Below are positions 54,533 to 63,264 of a DNA stretch of 64,000 bases, one piece after another (within the stretch, counting starts at the first letter, position 1; the number at the start of each line of letters is the position of its first letter). Below the pieces are notes generated by a model that was not told where the DNA came from, ran no database searches, and saw nothing but the letters and a program-made list of their open reading frames with translations. Source of the DNA: Brevinematales bacterium (GTDB lineage Bacteria; Spirochaetota; Brevinematia; Brevinematales; Thermospiraceae); contig JAOADA010000002.1 of assembly GCA_026417555.1 (NCBI GenBank), positions 108,144-172,143 on the forward strand, written 5' to 3'. Both the position numbers and the translations under genes were made by a program.

Positions 54533-55399
54533 CTACTTTTTTTGAGAAAATAAGGTATAAATATGCTCTAACTCTGCCTCAGAAAAATAATGAATTTCTA
54601 TTTTTCCCTTCTTTTTAGACCCCTTAATAGTGACCTTTAATCCAAGAAGTTGGATAAACCGTTCTTCTAAGTTCTCCAGAGAAGATGGAGAAGAATGAGG
54701 TGTTTCACGTGAAACACGCGCTTCTTCTTTCTCAAAAACTCTTGCCATATCCTCAGCTTCCCTCACAGAAAGCCCCTTTTCTACAATGTAGTCTGAAAAT
54801 TGGATCATTTTATCTATATCAGAAAGCATCAAAATAGCACGTGCATGCCCCTCGGTAATTTCTTTCTGAATAATCTTCTGTTGTACACTCTCGGGAAGTT
54901 TGAGAAGACGAAGAGTATTTGCAATCGAACTCCGGTTTTTTCCAATTCGCTGAGCAAGCTCATCCTGAGAAAGATTTAATTTTTCCATAATCTCTCTATA
55001 CGCAAGAGCTTCTTCGATAGGATTTAAATCCTCTCTCTGGATATTTTCTATCAAAGCTATTTCAAGTTTATCCTCCTCACTAAAATCCTTCACAATCGCA
55101 GGAATCTCAAGGAGACCAGCCATTTTTGCTGCTCTCCACCGTCTTTCCCCTGCGACAAGTTCATAACGACCATTCCCAAGATCGGTGACTAAAATAGGTT
55201 GGATAACCCCTTTTTCTCGAATAGAATCTGCTAACTCTCTTAACTCATTTTCTCCAAAAAACTTTCTCGGTTGATGCTTATTTGGGAGAATTTTTCCCAC
55301 ATCAATCATCTGAATATTTCCCTTCTGAACCTCTTGATCAAGAATATGCTCATCTACCAACGCTAACATTCCCTTTCCAAGGCCATGTTTCTGTGCCAT
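54533..55399 (-). CDS. parB: Chromosome partitioning protein ParB (Spo0J)
   Basis: A 288-residue ParB: KILPNKHQPRKFF, the CTPase/parS box VAGERRWRAAKMAG (about 83-96), ENIQREDLNPIEEA, helix-turn-helix SQDELAQRIGKNRSSIANTL (about 145-164) and a C-terminal dimerisation part. It spreads from parS and recruits condensin. The residues VSRET are encoded by a parS site within the gene. Transcribed with parA (1 nt gap). Confidence 0.97.
   Translation of the reverse strand: MAQKHGLGKGMLALVDEHILDQEVQKGNIQMIDVGKILPNKHQPRKFFGENELRELADSIREKGVIQPILVTDLGNGRYELVAGERRWRAAKMAGLLEIPAIVKDFSEEDKLEIALIENIQREDLNPIEEALAYREIMEKLNLSQDELAQRIGKNRSSIANTLRLLKLPESVQQKIIQKEITEGHARAILMLSDIDKMIQFSDYIVEKGLSVREAEDMARVFEKEEARVSRETPHSSPSSLENLEERFIQLLGLKVTIKGSKKKGKIEIHYFSEAELEHIYTLFSQKK
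54701..54716. promoter_or_regulatory. parS site 2, inside parB
   Basis: TGTTTCACGTGAAACA, a second exact parS copy, 169 nt from the first, within the parB coding region. Confidence 0.92.
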
Positions 55400-55400
55400 G

Positions 55401-56171
55401 CTATCCCCCTACTCTCTCTAAAAATTCCTTTCCAAAGGCAGCATACGATTCCGCTCCCTGACTCTTTTCATCGTATTCAAAAATAGCAATTCCATGGCTT
55501 GGGGCCTCAGAGAGACGCACATTTCTCGGAATAACCGTCTCATACACCTTTTCTTGAAAATAGCCCTTTACCTCATCTAAAACCTGTTTAGAAAGATTCG
55601 TACGAGAGTCATACATCGTAACTAAAACCCCTTCAATAGCTAAATTTTTATTGAGACTACTTTTTACAAGCTTGATAGCTTTGAGTAGCTGAGCGAGTCC
55701 CTCCATAGCATAAAATTCACTTTGCATAGGAATAAGAACAGAGTCAGCAGCCACAAGCCCATTTAAGGTAAATAAACCAAGAGAGGGAGGAGTATCAATT
55801 AAAATAAAATCATAATTCTCTTTTATCTCATCAAGAGCATCCTTGAGAATGAATTCTTTACGAGGGGTATTGAGAAGCTCTATCTGGGCACCTGCTAAGT
55901 CTAACGTTACTGGCACAAGAAAAAGGTTCTTGTATTTCGTGGGAAGAATAACCTCTTGAATTTTTTTCTGTCCTATAAGGACCTCATAAATTCCATTTCC
56001 ACTTCTCTCCCTGATATCAATTCCTAAACCGCTACATGCATTTCCCTGAGGATCTATGTCGATAAGAAGAACTTTTTTTCCTATTTTGGATAAATAAGCG
56101 GCCAAGTTGACTGTGGTGGTTGTTTTTCCTACCCCACCCTTTTGATTGGCAATCACGATGATTTTTGACAT
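55401..56171 (-). CDS. parA: Chromosome partitioning ATPase ParA (Soj)
   Basis: A 256-residue deviant-Walker ATPase: KGGVGKTTTTVNLAAYL (about 11-27), VLLIDIDPQGN and FILIDTPPSLGLFT. It binds DNA nonspecifically and drives ParB-parS segregation. First gene of the par operon, with AGGAGG before its ATG and a good promoter. Confidence 0.97.
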   Translation of the reverse strand: MSKIIVIANQKGGVGKTTTTVNLAAYLSKIGKKVLLIDIDPQGNACSGLGIDIRERSGNGIYEVLIGQKKIQEVILPTKYKNLFLVPVTLDLAGAQIELLNTPRKEFILKDALDEIKENYDFILIDTPPSLGLFTLNGLVAADSVLIPMQSEFYAMEGLAQLLKAIKLVKSSLNKNLAIEGVLVTMYDSRTNLSKQVLDEVKGYFQEKVYETVIPRNVRLSEAPSHGIAIFEYDEKSQGAESYAAFGKEFLERVGG

Positions 56172-56201
56172 ACCTCTCCTCCTATTTCCTCATAGAGTAT
56201 T

Positions 56202-56230
56202 ATTATATCACAAAGCCTTTTTTTCTTCAA
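56202..56230 (-). promoter_or_regulatory. Promoter of parAB
   Basis: Minus strand TTGAAG (56225-56230), 17 nt, TATAAT (56202-56207). Confidence 0.78.
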
Positions 56231-56699
56231 ATTCTCCTCTTTGCACATTATAGAAGAGAAGAGAAAAATATGAGGGAAATCAAAAAAAATATATCATCAT
56301 AGTCGTAGGAACCTTTTCTTTTGTAGAAATACCTAAAGTATCTTCTTAAAGAAGAAGGATATACCTCTCTTTTTTTATGTGCAAAAAGGGATTTTTGGCT
56401 CTTTTCTCTTTTGCAGTTTTGCTATGTGATAAAGGTCTGAAAGAAGAAAATGTTTTCTTGAAGGAAATAAAGAAAGGTTTTTTTACAGAGAACGCAGAAG
56501 TTTTGCACAGAATTTTTCTTGTAGACTGTCTGAATATTAAGAAAGAAAAAGTGGTAAGCTATGGGGAAAAAGATAAAATCTGTAACGTTCTTGAGTGAAA
56601 AAGGTCTTTTGGTAGAAATATAATTATATTATTATATGAAAATATTTTCCTTTTTTCTTAAAAATGTGTATATTCTCTATAAGAACAAAGGAGGTAAGT
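56231..56699. other. AT-rich divergent intergenic region, possible replication origin region
   Basis: It separates minus-strand parAB from plus-strand genes. The octamer TTTGCACA occurs three times (56240-56247 plus, 56378-56385 minus, 56502-56509 plus), a loose resemblance to DnaA boxes (TTATCCACA). A very AT-rich stretch lies at about 56619-56680. A 73-codon open frame (56377-56598) lacks a ribosome site. No consensus DnaA box was found and no dnaA gene is in the window. Confidence 0.35.
56377..56598 (+). CDS. Doubtful small open frame
   Basis: 73 residues, MCKKGFLALFSFAVLLCDKG at the start, Lys/Glu-rich afterwards. The hydrophobic start could be a signal peptide, but no ribosome site precedes the ATG (only pyrimidines), the base composition is that of intergenic DNA, and it overlaps the candidate origin region. 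Probably not a gene. Confidence 0.2.
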   Translation: MCKKGFLALFSFAVLLCDKGLKEENVFLKEIKKGFFTENAEVLHRIFLVDCLNIKKEKVVSYGEKDKICNVLE

Positions 56700-57707
56700 A
56701 TGGAACAACTTATCGATACTCAAACACGGCAGGAACTCTCTCGGCTTTTTAGGGAAACACTCATGCGAGTGGTAGATATCACGGTTTACAGTACAGGTGA
56801 TGAGGATATTCACCAGTTTTCCAGACAGTTTCCTATGGAACTTGCTGAACTTTCAGAAAAGATTCAGGTAAAGCTCCTTCCTGCACGTGATGATCTTACT
56901 AACCCTAGTATGGTGATAGGAAAGGACCTGGGGTACCGTTTTACGTTTCTTGGGGCTCCGTATGGTCATGAGGCGTCTACCATTGTTGAGGTTATTCGAC
57001 TTGTGTCTCAAGGAAGATCTTCTCTTTCGTCTCGATTTCAACAGGCCCTTCAAAGGCTTGATAAAGAGGTTACCATTCAGGTTTTTGTGACTCCTTCGTG
57101 TCCTTATTGTCCGCAGGCCGCCCTTCTTGCTACTGGAGTAATGCTTGCCAATCCCATGAAGATTTCTGTTGAGGTGGTAGAGGCTCAGGAGAATCCTCAA
57201 CTTTCTATGATGTATCGTGTTTCTTCGGTACCTCAACAGGTGATCAATGGGGTGATGGAATCTATCACTGTTGGCGTTCAAAAAGAACAAGATTTTGTGG
57301 AACAGGTCATCCGTTATGGAAGTAATGAGCCTGAAAAACTTCTTGCGGAAATGAAACAAAAGCCTTCCTCGGATCTTCCTGATACCGTCCAGGGAGAAAT
57401 TGAGCTTACTACAGCAAATTTTGATGAGGCTCTTGCTAAGTATCCTCGGTTGGTTGTTGATTTCTGGGCGGAATGGTGTATGCCATGTAAGATGATGGCC
57501 CCCATTTTTTCCGATCTCGCCCATGAGGATACTACCACAGTGTATGCGAAGTGTAATGTGGATGAAAATCCTGAGATTGCAGAAAGGTATGGGATAGTCT
57601 CTATTCCCACTGTTGGGGTATTTCGTTCTGGTCAATTGACCAGAGAGATTGTAGGTGTGAAACCTAAAAACCAGCTTGCCTCTGAGATTGCAAAGGCGTT
57701 GGCATAA
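56700..57707 (+). CDS. Protein disulfide oxidoreductase-thioredoxin fusion
   Basis: A 335-residue protein with three thioredoxin folds. The N-terminal one (about 15-115) has no CxxC; the second (about 120-210) has C134-PYC-137 and a cis-Pro at SSVPQQ, together resembling archaeal/thermophile PDO or the AhpF N-terminal domain; the third (about 235-335) is a thioredoxin with WAEWC260-MPC263 and SIPTV. The usual WCGPC is WCMPC. It likely passes electrons from a flavin reductase to disulfides in the cytosol; a candidate reductase is encoded two genes on. AAAGGAGG precedes the ATG. Confidence 0.85.
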   Translation: MEQLIDTQTRQELSRLFRETLMRVVDITVYSTGDEDIHQFSRQFPMELAELSEKIQVKLLPARDDLTNPSMVIGKDLGYRFTFLGAPYGHEASTIVEVIRLVSQGRSSLSSRFQQALQRLDKEVTIQVFVTPSCPYCPQAALLATGVMLANPMKISVEVVEAQENPQLSMMYRVSSVPQQVINGVMESITVGVQKEQDFVEQVIRYGSNEPEKLLAEMKQKPSSDLPDTVQGEIELTTANFDEALAKYPRLVVDFWAEWCMPCKMMAPIFSDLAHEDTTTVYAKCNVDENPEIAERYGIVSIPTVGVFRSGQLTREIVGVKPKNQLASEIAKALA

Positions 57708-57763
57708 AGGCTCGATTTTTTTCTCATCCTGTGCTATACTATAGAGAGGCGTAAGGAGATAGC

Positions 57764-58291
57764 ATGAAACAAAGATGGGTCATATGTCTTTTTCTCCTCT
57801 CTTTGCAGGGAGGGATGGGATGGGAGATTTTTGCTGAATATACCCATACGATGAGTGCCCTTGGCAAGGACCATCTTTTTCGAGGAGGAATCACTACTCC
57901 CTTGTGGAGGGGGTGGGCTTTTTCAGCCTATGGAGAGGCTAATGTGTTTTTTGGTATTCCTACTGGTGGTACAGGAGGTACTCGCTCTTTTGGTTATAGA
58001 GGTGCGGGGATAGACCTTCTCTATCGGAATACGACTCTTGAGGATATTCAACCATATGCTCGGTTTGGATGCTGTTGGGTATGGCCTTCAGAGGAGATGA
58101 CTTCTTCTTCTTTTTCGTCTGGAATACGGGGAGGAGTAGGAATGGTGTTTCTCCCCTGGCAGAAGGTGGGGCTTTCTGTGGGAGTGGACTTCACGGGGCT
58201 CATGGAGGGAGGACGGGCAGAAAAAATTCTTACCACTCCTGTATATCATCAGGGTGTTCAGATCGCAGGCAGTGTCTTCTGGCGTTTGTAG
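57764..58291 (+). CDS. Small outer-membrane beta-barrel-like protein
   Basis: A 175-residue protein with a signal peptide (RWVICLFLLSLQGGMG) and alternating aromatic/glycine strands (FRGGITTPLWRGWAFSAYGE, IRGGVGMVFLPWQKVGLSVG), ending in an aromatic-rich strand (SVFWRL). This fits an 8-stranded outer-membrane barrel. An extended -10 (TGCTATACT) occurs upstream at about 57732-57740. Function unknown. Confidence 0.65.
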   Translation: MKQRWVICLFLLSLQGGMGWEIFAEYTHTMSALGKDHLFRGGITTPLWRGWAFSAYGEANVFFGIPTGGTGGTRSFGYRGAGIDLLYRNTTLEDIQPYARFGCCWVWPSEEMTSSSFSSGIRGGVGMVFLPWQKVGLSVGVDFTGLMEGGRAEKILTTPVYHQGVQIAGSVFWRL

Positions 58292-58300
58292 GAGGGAGTT

Positions 58301-59293
58301 ATGTACGATGTAGTGATCGTTGGAGCTGGACCAGCAGGAATTAGCCTTGCTGTGGAGGCTCTTGAAGCAGGCATCTCTCATGAGAACCTTCTCATCCTTG
58401 AAAAAGAAAAAGAACATGCCTTTACCATCAAAAAGTTCTATCCGGATGCCAAATTGGTAACAGCTAATTACAAGGGAATGGAACCGAAGTGTGAAGGGCT
58501 TCTTTGTATGACTGATCTCCCCAAAAGTGATGTGATTGATTTTTTGGATAGGACTATAGAAACGTATCGTCTTCCTGTTCATTATGAAGAGCAGGTATAC
58601 ACTATTTATGAGGATATAGAAAAGGAATGTTTTGTTGTCAAAACTTCTCGGGCTTCCTATGAAACCAAAATTGTAGTGATTGCTATTGGTGTTCTTGGAA
58701 AACCGAAAAAACCTGATTATCCTCTTCCATCCTCTCTGTCAGAACGTATCCTTTTTGATGTGACGAGTCGTGCTGTGAAAAATGAGCACGTCCTTATTGT
58801 AGGTGGTGGAGACAGTGCTGCCGAGTATGCTCAGTATCTTCTCCAGTTTGGTAATACCATTACCTTGAGTTACAGACGGGAAAGATTTGAGAGGATGAAT
58901 CTCATCAATCGTCGAACTATTGAAGAACTTGAACGCTTGGGGATAATCACTCTCCGGTACAACTCACATATTAGGGGTGTTGAGGATAAGGAAGGAAAAC
59001 CGTTGGTTCATTTTGAAGAGCCACCTACACCTGTTATATTTGATAGGGTGGTTTATGCACTTGGGGGAAGTTCTCCAAAAAACTTTCTTGAGTCTATAGG
59101 GATAGCCTTCGATGGTCCCCAACCGATAGTGAACGAACACGGAGAAACCTCTATTCCAGGGATTTTTCTTGTTGGCGATCTTGTGCATTATCCCAAAGGG
59201 GGATCTATTATTACGGCTTTTAACTCAGCAAGGCGGGCGATGGAAGCTATTTGTTCCCGTTATCTTCATTGTACCCTGAGGAAAGAGGGATGA
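58301..59293 (+). CDS. FAD/NAD(P)-dependent oxidoreductase (thioredoxin reductase/YpdA-like)
   Basis: A 330-residue flavoprotein: FAD motif YDVVIVGAGPAGISLAVEA, NAD(P) motif HVLIVGGGDSAAEYAQYLL (about 164-182), and FAD contact GIFLVGDLVHYPKGGSI. It has the thioredoxin-reductase layout but no redox-active CxxC between the two nucleotide motifs, like YpdA and ferredoxin-NADP reductase relatives. Its place near the PDO-thioredoxin gene hints at partnership. It overlaps tsaD by 4 nt. Confidence 0.8.
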   Translation: MYDVVIVGAGPAGISLAVEALEAGISHENLLILEKEKEHAFTIKKFYPDAKLVTANYKGMEPKCEGLLCMTDLPKSDVIDFLDRTIETYRLPVHYEEQVYTIYEDIEKECFVVKTSRASYETKIVVIAIGVLGKPKKPDYPLPSSLSERILFDVTSRAVKNEHVLIVGGGDSAAEYAQYLLQFGNTITLSYRRERFERMNLINRRTIEELERLGIITLRYNSHIRGVEDKEGKPLVHFEEPPTPVIFDRVVYALGGSSPKNFLESIGIAFDGPQPIVNEHGETSIPGIFLVGDLVHYPKGGSIITAFNSARRAMEAICSRYLHCTLRKEG

Positions 59294-60315
59294 GAATTCT
59301 TGGGATAGAAACTTCCTGCGATGAAACCTCTGTGGCCCTTGTGGAAGATGGCAAGCGGATCCTGGGGGAGGCAACGTATTCTCAAATTGCTGTTCACCAG
59401 GCTTTTGATGGGGTGGTGCCAGAGATTGCTTCGCGTCAACATCTTGTTCATATTCTTCCTGTGCTGCAGAAGGTTATCTCTGTAGAGGAGATGACGTCTG
59501 TCGATGCTGTGGCGGTTACTCAGGGGCCTGGGCTTATTGGGAGTCTGCTTGTTGGTCTTGGGGTAGCCAAAGCCATCTCGTATAGTTTTGGCAAACCCCT
59601 TATTCCTGTGAATCATATAGAGGCCCATCTCTATGCCCCTCATCTTTTTGCAGATATTCCTTTTCCGTATATTGGGCTTGTGGCTTCGGGAGGGCATACC
59701 CTCCTCTTTTTGGTGCGAGGTTTCCATAACTATGAGGTTCTTGGGTCTACCATCGACGACGCCGTGGGAGAGGCTTTTGATAAACTCGCCAAAGTGTTAG
59801 GTTTGGGATACCCTGGTGGTCCTCTTATAGACCGCTTGGCTCAAGAAGGGAATCCAGACAGTTTTCCCGAACTTGGCAAACGTCTTTCTCTTCTTCCTGA
59901 TACGGAGAGGGATCGTTATAATTTCAGTTATTCTGGGTTGAAGACAGCCTTCACCTATCGTGTCCAGCACCTTCAAGACAAGGAGACAAAGCTTCCCCAT
60001 ATTTGTGCTGCCTTCCAACGGGAAGCGATTGACCTTCTTCTGCGAAAAAGCCTCAATGCCCTTCGGGACAATCATCTTTCTACTTTTGTTCTTTCTGGAG
60101 GAGTATCGGCCAATTCCTATCTCCGATCCCAGGTGAAGGCATGGGAGAAGGAGGGTATCCAGACCTACATGGCACCTCTTGCCTATTGTGGTGACAATGC
60201 GGCAATGGTGGCAGGGAGAGCCTACCACGATGCCCTGGCCGGGAAATATGGAGATCTCAGAACAGATGCGTATTCCCGCTTGGAATATGTCCGTAAGGGA
60301 AAAAGATCTTCCTGA
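59290..60315 (+). CDS. tsaD: tRNA threonylcarbamoyladenosine transferase subunit TsaD
   Basis: A 341-residue ASKHA-fold protein: LGIETSCDETSVALVE at the start, TQGPGLIGSLLVGL, metal motif NHIEAHLYAP and DDAVGEAFDKLAKVLGLGYP. It transfers threonylcarbamoyl to A37 of ANN-decoding tRNAs with TsaB, TsaE and TsaC, none encoded nearby. The ATG overlaps the previous stop (ATGA); longer in-frame starts lie inside the upstream gene. Confidence 0.97.
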   Translation: MRILGIETSCDETSVALVEDGKRILGEATYSQIAVHQAFDGVVPEIASRQHLVHILPVLQKVISVEEMTSVDAVAVTQGPGLIGSLLVGLGVAKAISYSFGKPLIPVNHIEAHLYAPHLFADIPFPYIGLVASGGHTLLFLVRGFHNYEVLGSTIDDAVGEAFDKLAKVLGLGYPGGPLIDRLAQEGNPDSFPELGKRLSLLPDTERDRYNFSYSGLKTAFTYRVQHLQDKETKLPHICAAFQREAIDLLLRKSLNALRDNHLSTFVLSGGVSANSYLRSQVKAWEKEGIQTYMAPLAYCGDNAAMVAGRAYHDALAGKYGDLRTDAYSRLEYVRKGKRSS

Positions 60316-60378
60316 CCCTTGTCTTCACAGGAAAGCACCCTCTTTTTTGAGAAAAAGGATAAATTCATCTATTGATCT

Positions 60379-63264
60379 TTAGGAGTTTTCCTGAGTTAAT
60401 GGGCCACATAGCTGTTGAAAAGGACAAAAAAGACAGGCGGTGGTGTCTTTTGTTTGGACAAAGGGCTCTTCAGAAAGGATGAGAGAAAGGGCATTTGTTA
60501 TCCCCTTCACAAACACACTTTCTATCTCATTATCAAAGACAAAGGGGGTGTCTTTTCTTTCAACACTGGAGAATGTTCCCTCCTTTATGTAACATATCTG
60601 GAGGGAGGATAGAGAGTTTTTGTAAGGATTTTTCTGGGACTGGTTTTTTCTTTTTATGTTTTCTCCATTTTTTACAAGCCACGCATACAATAGAAGTTGA
60701 AAGAGATGGGTTCGGTTTTTGTTTTGATGAAGGGTGATGATAAAATTTTCATCGAGGGTTTTTTCTTGTTTTTCAGTACTCTTGAGGGGAATGGAAAGGG
60801 ATTCTTTTTTTCCTGTTTTATAATCTATGATCACAAAGGATCCGTTTTGTTTGTCGATACGGTCGATACGACTTGTCAGTTGGAGAGTCTTATCTCCTAT
60901 GGTGAGACTTCCAAAAAATTCTGTTTCACATTCGAGGATAGTAAAGGGGACAAGGCTCTTGTGTGTTTCGATGACTTTTGTGAGTTGTTTGTTTACAAAG
61001 GTTTTTAACAGGGCAAGTCTTCCTTTGACGGGTTGGTCAGAGAATTCTTCTCTGATAGCCTTTTCTATGAGATCGGGAAGATAGTGCTTCAAAGACTCTA
61101 TATCATTTTTGTTCTCAAATGAAGTCTCTGGTTTAAAGAGCTCCTCCATAACGCTATGGATGATAGTGCCTTTTATAGCGGCATCTGGTGCCTCTTCGAG
61201 GGTTTTTGTCTCGCCTACACCTAAGATATACTGGTAATAAAACCGAAGAGAACAGGTGAAGTAGGTTTTGATGGAGGTGGCTGAGTAAGTGAAAGAGAGA
61301 AGTTTTTGCCTGATTGCCTCAGTCTTGGGGTAGGATATTTCTTTGCGAGAAAGGGAGGCAAAGGGATAGGTGTAGGTCTTTTCCCCGATAGTACTATGGT
61401 GTGGAAGATACTCGAAGAGAATTTGTTCAATATAACGGCTTTTCTCTTGAAGGCCGGTGTCCTTCGTTTCTTTGGTGTAGAAGAGAGAGATCTCTTTGGC
61501 TCGTTTGAGAAGACGATAGAAGTGATAGGCATACATTGCTTCTGTTTCAAAGGGTTGGGGAAGATCGAGTGCTTTCCGTATATCCTGGGGAATGAACGAT
61601 TGTCTCGAAGACGCCGCCGGGAATACACCCTCATTCATAGAAAGAATATAAAGGCTGTCGAAATCCAATGCTTGGGTTTCCAATACGCCCATAATCTGCC
61701 ATCCCTCAAGGGGTTCGCCACTGAAGGCTATGGTGGTCTGTCCAAAGACATCCCGGAGGATTTTTGCCACTGCTTCGAAGGAAATGTTTAGATTTTTCTC
61801 TTTGACAAGGTTTTGGATTTCCCCAAGATGTTGGAGAGCGACGTATATAAATTCACAGTCAAAGGAGAGCTCTCTTTTCCTATGAGTACCTAGCAATTCC
61901 TTAACAAGACCAAAGAGAATTTCCAGGATTTGTGTTCCGCTGAGTTGGGGATTCCAAAACCACTCATAGAGAGATGTCTGGAAAGACTCTTTTTTAGACA
62001 AAAGTTGATCGAAAGCCTTTTGAGAAACACGAGACATATTCTTGTCCCTGATGGTAGCAATCATGGCATTGAGGGTCTCATTTTCTGCCAAAAGACGGGT
62101 GTATTGATGATCAAGGAGTTCGATGAGTAGAGCCCCCGAGAGACTGGTCTCTTCCTGGTTTGAAGGCACAGGGAGGCCTTCACGAACAGGGAGGCTTTCA
62201 CGAAGAGAGAGAAGTACCTCTATCCACGAGGCAATTTGTGTAGCGCGGAGAGGAAACCCCATGGTGACATTGACAGAAGAGAGAGTAGGAGGAAGAGAGT
62301 TCAAAACAGCAAAGAGAAGCTCTTCCTTAGGAAGGATGATGGCCACCTTGTCTGGACGTTTTTGAGCGGTGTTGTTCTCTTGTTGGAGTTTGTTGTGAAG
62401 TTGTTCACCTAAGAGTTTGACCATGGTGGTTTCGTTTGTGGTGGCAAAGATGTGGAAGTTACGTTGGTCCTTCTGAGAGAGAAGATTCTCGTTCCAGGAA
62501 ATTTCTTCAGGGGGGAGAGTTTTTTCCCAAAAATTTCTATAAAAAAAGCCAGCCTCTTGCTTGATATCTTCGGTGAAGTAGGTATCCATATCGAGAAAGA
62601 CAATATTTTTTTCCTTGGTAGACGAAAAGATATTTTTTTCAGCGGGTGAAAGTACATGAAAACCTATCCAAAAGATATGAGTGGCGTTTTCGTGAAGAGG
62701 GTGGGTTTGGGAGGATACCGTTTCCTGTGCCTTTCGGTATATGAGACCGCTGTAGGCCTTTTTGTTCTTGAGACATTCATTTGTAAAATCAGTGTATATA
62801 TCCCCTAAACAATCCCAAAGGTTGGAAAAAGCTTCGGCTATAGTGGGGGCACCTTTTTCGTAGTTTTGCAGTTTTTTTAGCCCCTCACAGAGCTTAGAAA
62901 CATCTACAAGGTGTCGGTCAATCTCGTCAAAATCTGCCAGAAGGGTTGTTCCGAGAAAATAGAAATCCTCAAAAGAGACAAAATTTTTTCCTTTTTTCTG
63001 GTATATCGTTTTATAGCTTTGGTAGAGTTGAAAAAGAAGGGGGAGTCTTTCTGCCTTCTGGAGACCAGAAAGATCGATCGCATACTCCTCAGAGGAGAGG
63101 CAGAGAGGGGAAAAAATGGGAATCGTGATTTTCTCCCGCAAGTATTCAAAAAGAAACGACCTTGTTCGCTTGTTGGGAACAAGGATTATGCTTGACGAGA
63201 GTGTGTCCTTGTAGGTATTCAAGAGCTCATTGGCTACTTTCTGAAGAAATTTCTCGTTTTTCAT
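60379..63264 (-). CDS. AddB-like PD-(D/E)XK nuclease/inactive helicase subunit
   Basis: A 961-residue protein. The N-terminal two thirds have the split layout of AddB/RexB-type inactivated helicases (SIILVPNKRTRSFLFEYL at the start, no Walker A; ILSMNEGVFP about 540). The C-terminal nuclease (about 690-960) has GTIIHSVMEELF, RIDRIDKQNGSFVIIDYKTG, and the Fe-S cysteines FTCSLRFYYQ and CLFCPFQQLC, i.e. the CxxC-x5-C staple of AddB. It would act with the AddA-like protein encoded just upstream in double-strand-break resection. ATGA overlap with that gene. Confidence 0.82.
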   Translation of the reverse strand: MKNEKFLQKVANELLNTYKDTLSSSIILVPNKRTRSFLFEYLREKITIPIFSPLCLSSEEYAIDLSGLQKAERLPLLFQLYQSYKTIYQKKGKNFVSFEDFYFLGTTLLADFDEIDRHLVDVSKLCEGLKKLQNYEKGAPTIAEAFSNLWDCLGDIYTDFTNECLKNKKAYSGLIYRKAQETVSSQTHPLHENATHIFWIGFHVLSPAEKNIFSSTKEKNIVFLDMDTYFTEDIKQEAGFFYRNFWEKTLPPEEISWNENLLSQKDQRNFHIFATTNETTMVKLLGEQLHNKLQQENNTAQKRPDKVAIILPKEELLFAVLNSLPPTLSSVNVTMGFPLRATQIASWIEVLLSLRESLPVREGLPVPSNQEETSLSGALLIELLDHQYTRLLAENETLNAMIATIRDKNMSRVSQKAFDQLLSKKESFQTSLYEWFWNPQLSGTQILEILFGLVKELLGTHRKRELSFDCEFIYVALQHLGEIQNLVKEKNLNISFEAVAKILRDVFGQTTIAFSGEPLEGWQIMGVLETQALDFDSLYILSMNEGVFPAASSRQSFIPQDIRKALDLPQPFETEAMYAYHFYRLLKRAKEISLFYTKETKDTGLQEKSRYIEQILFEYLPHHSTIGEKTYTYPFASLSRKEISYPKTEAIRQKLLSFTYSATSIKTYFTCSLRFYYQYILGVGETKTLEEAPDAAIKGTIIHSVMEELFKPETSFENKNDIESLKHYLPDLIEKAIREEFSDQPVKGRLALLKTFVNKQLTKVIETHKSLVPFTILECETEFFGSLTIGDKTLQLTSRIDRIDKQNGSFVIIDYKTGKKESLSIPLKSTEKQEKTLDENFIITLHQNKNRTHLFQLLLYAWLVKNGENIKRKNQSQKNPYKNSLSSLQICYIKEGTFSSVERKDTPFVFDNEIESVFVKGITNALSLILSEEPFVQTKDTTACLFCPFQQLCGPLTQENS

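Noticed and set aside
56377..56598. Secreted small protein upstream of the thioredoxin fusion
   Set aside because: Listed only at low confidence: no ribosome site and intergenic-like composition.
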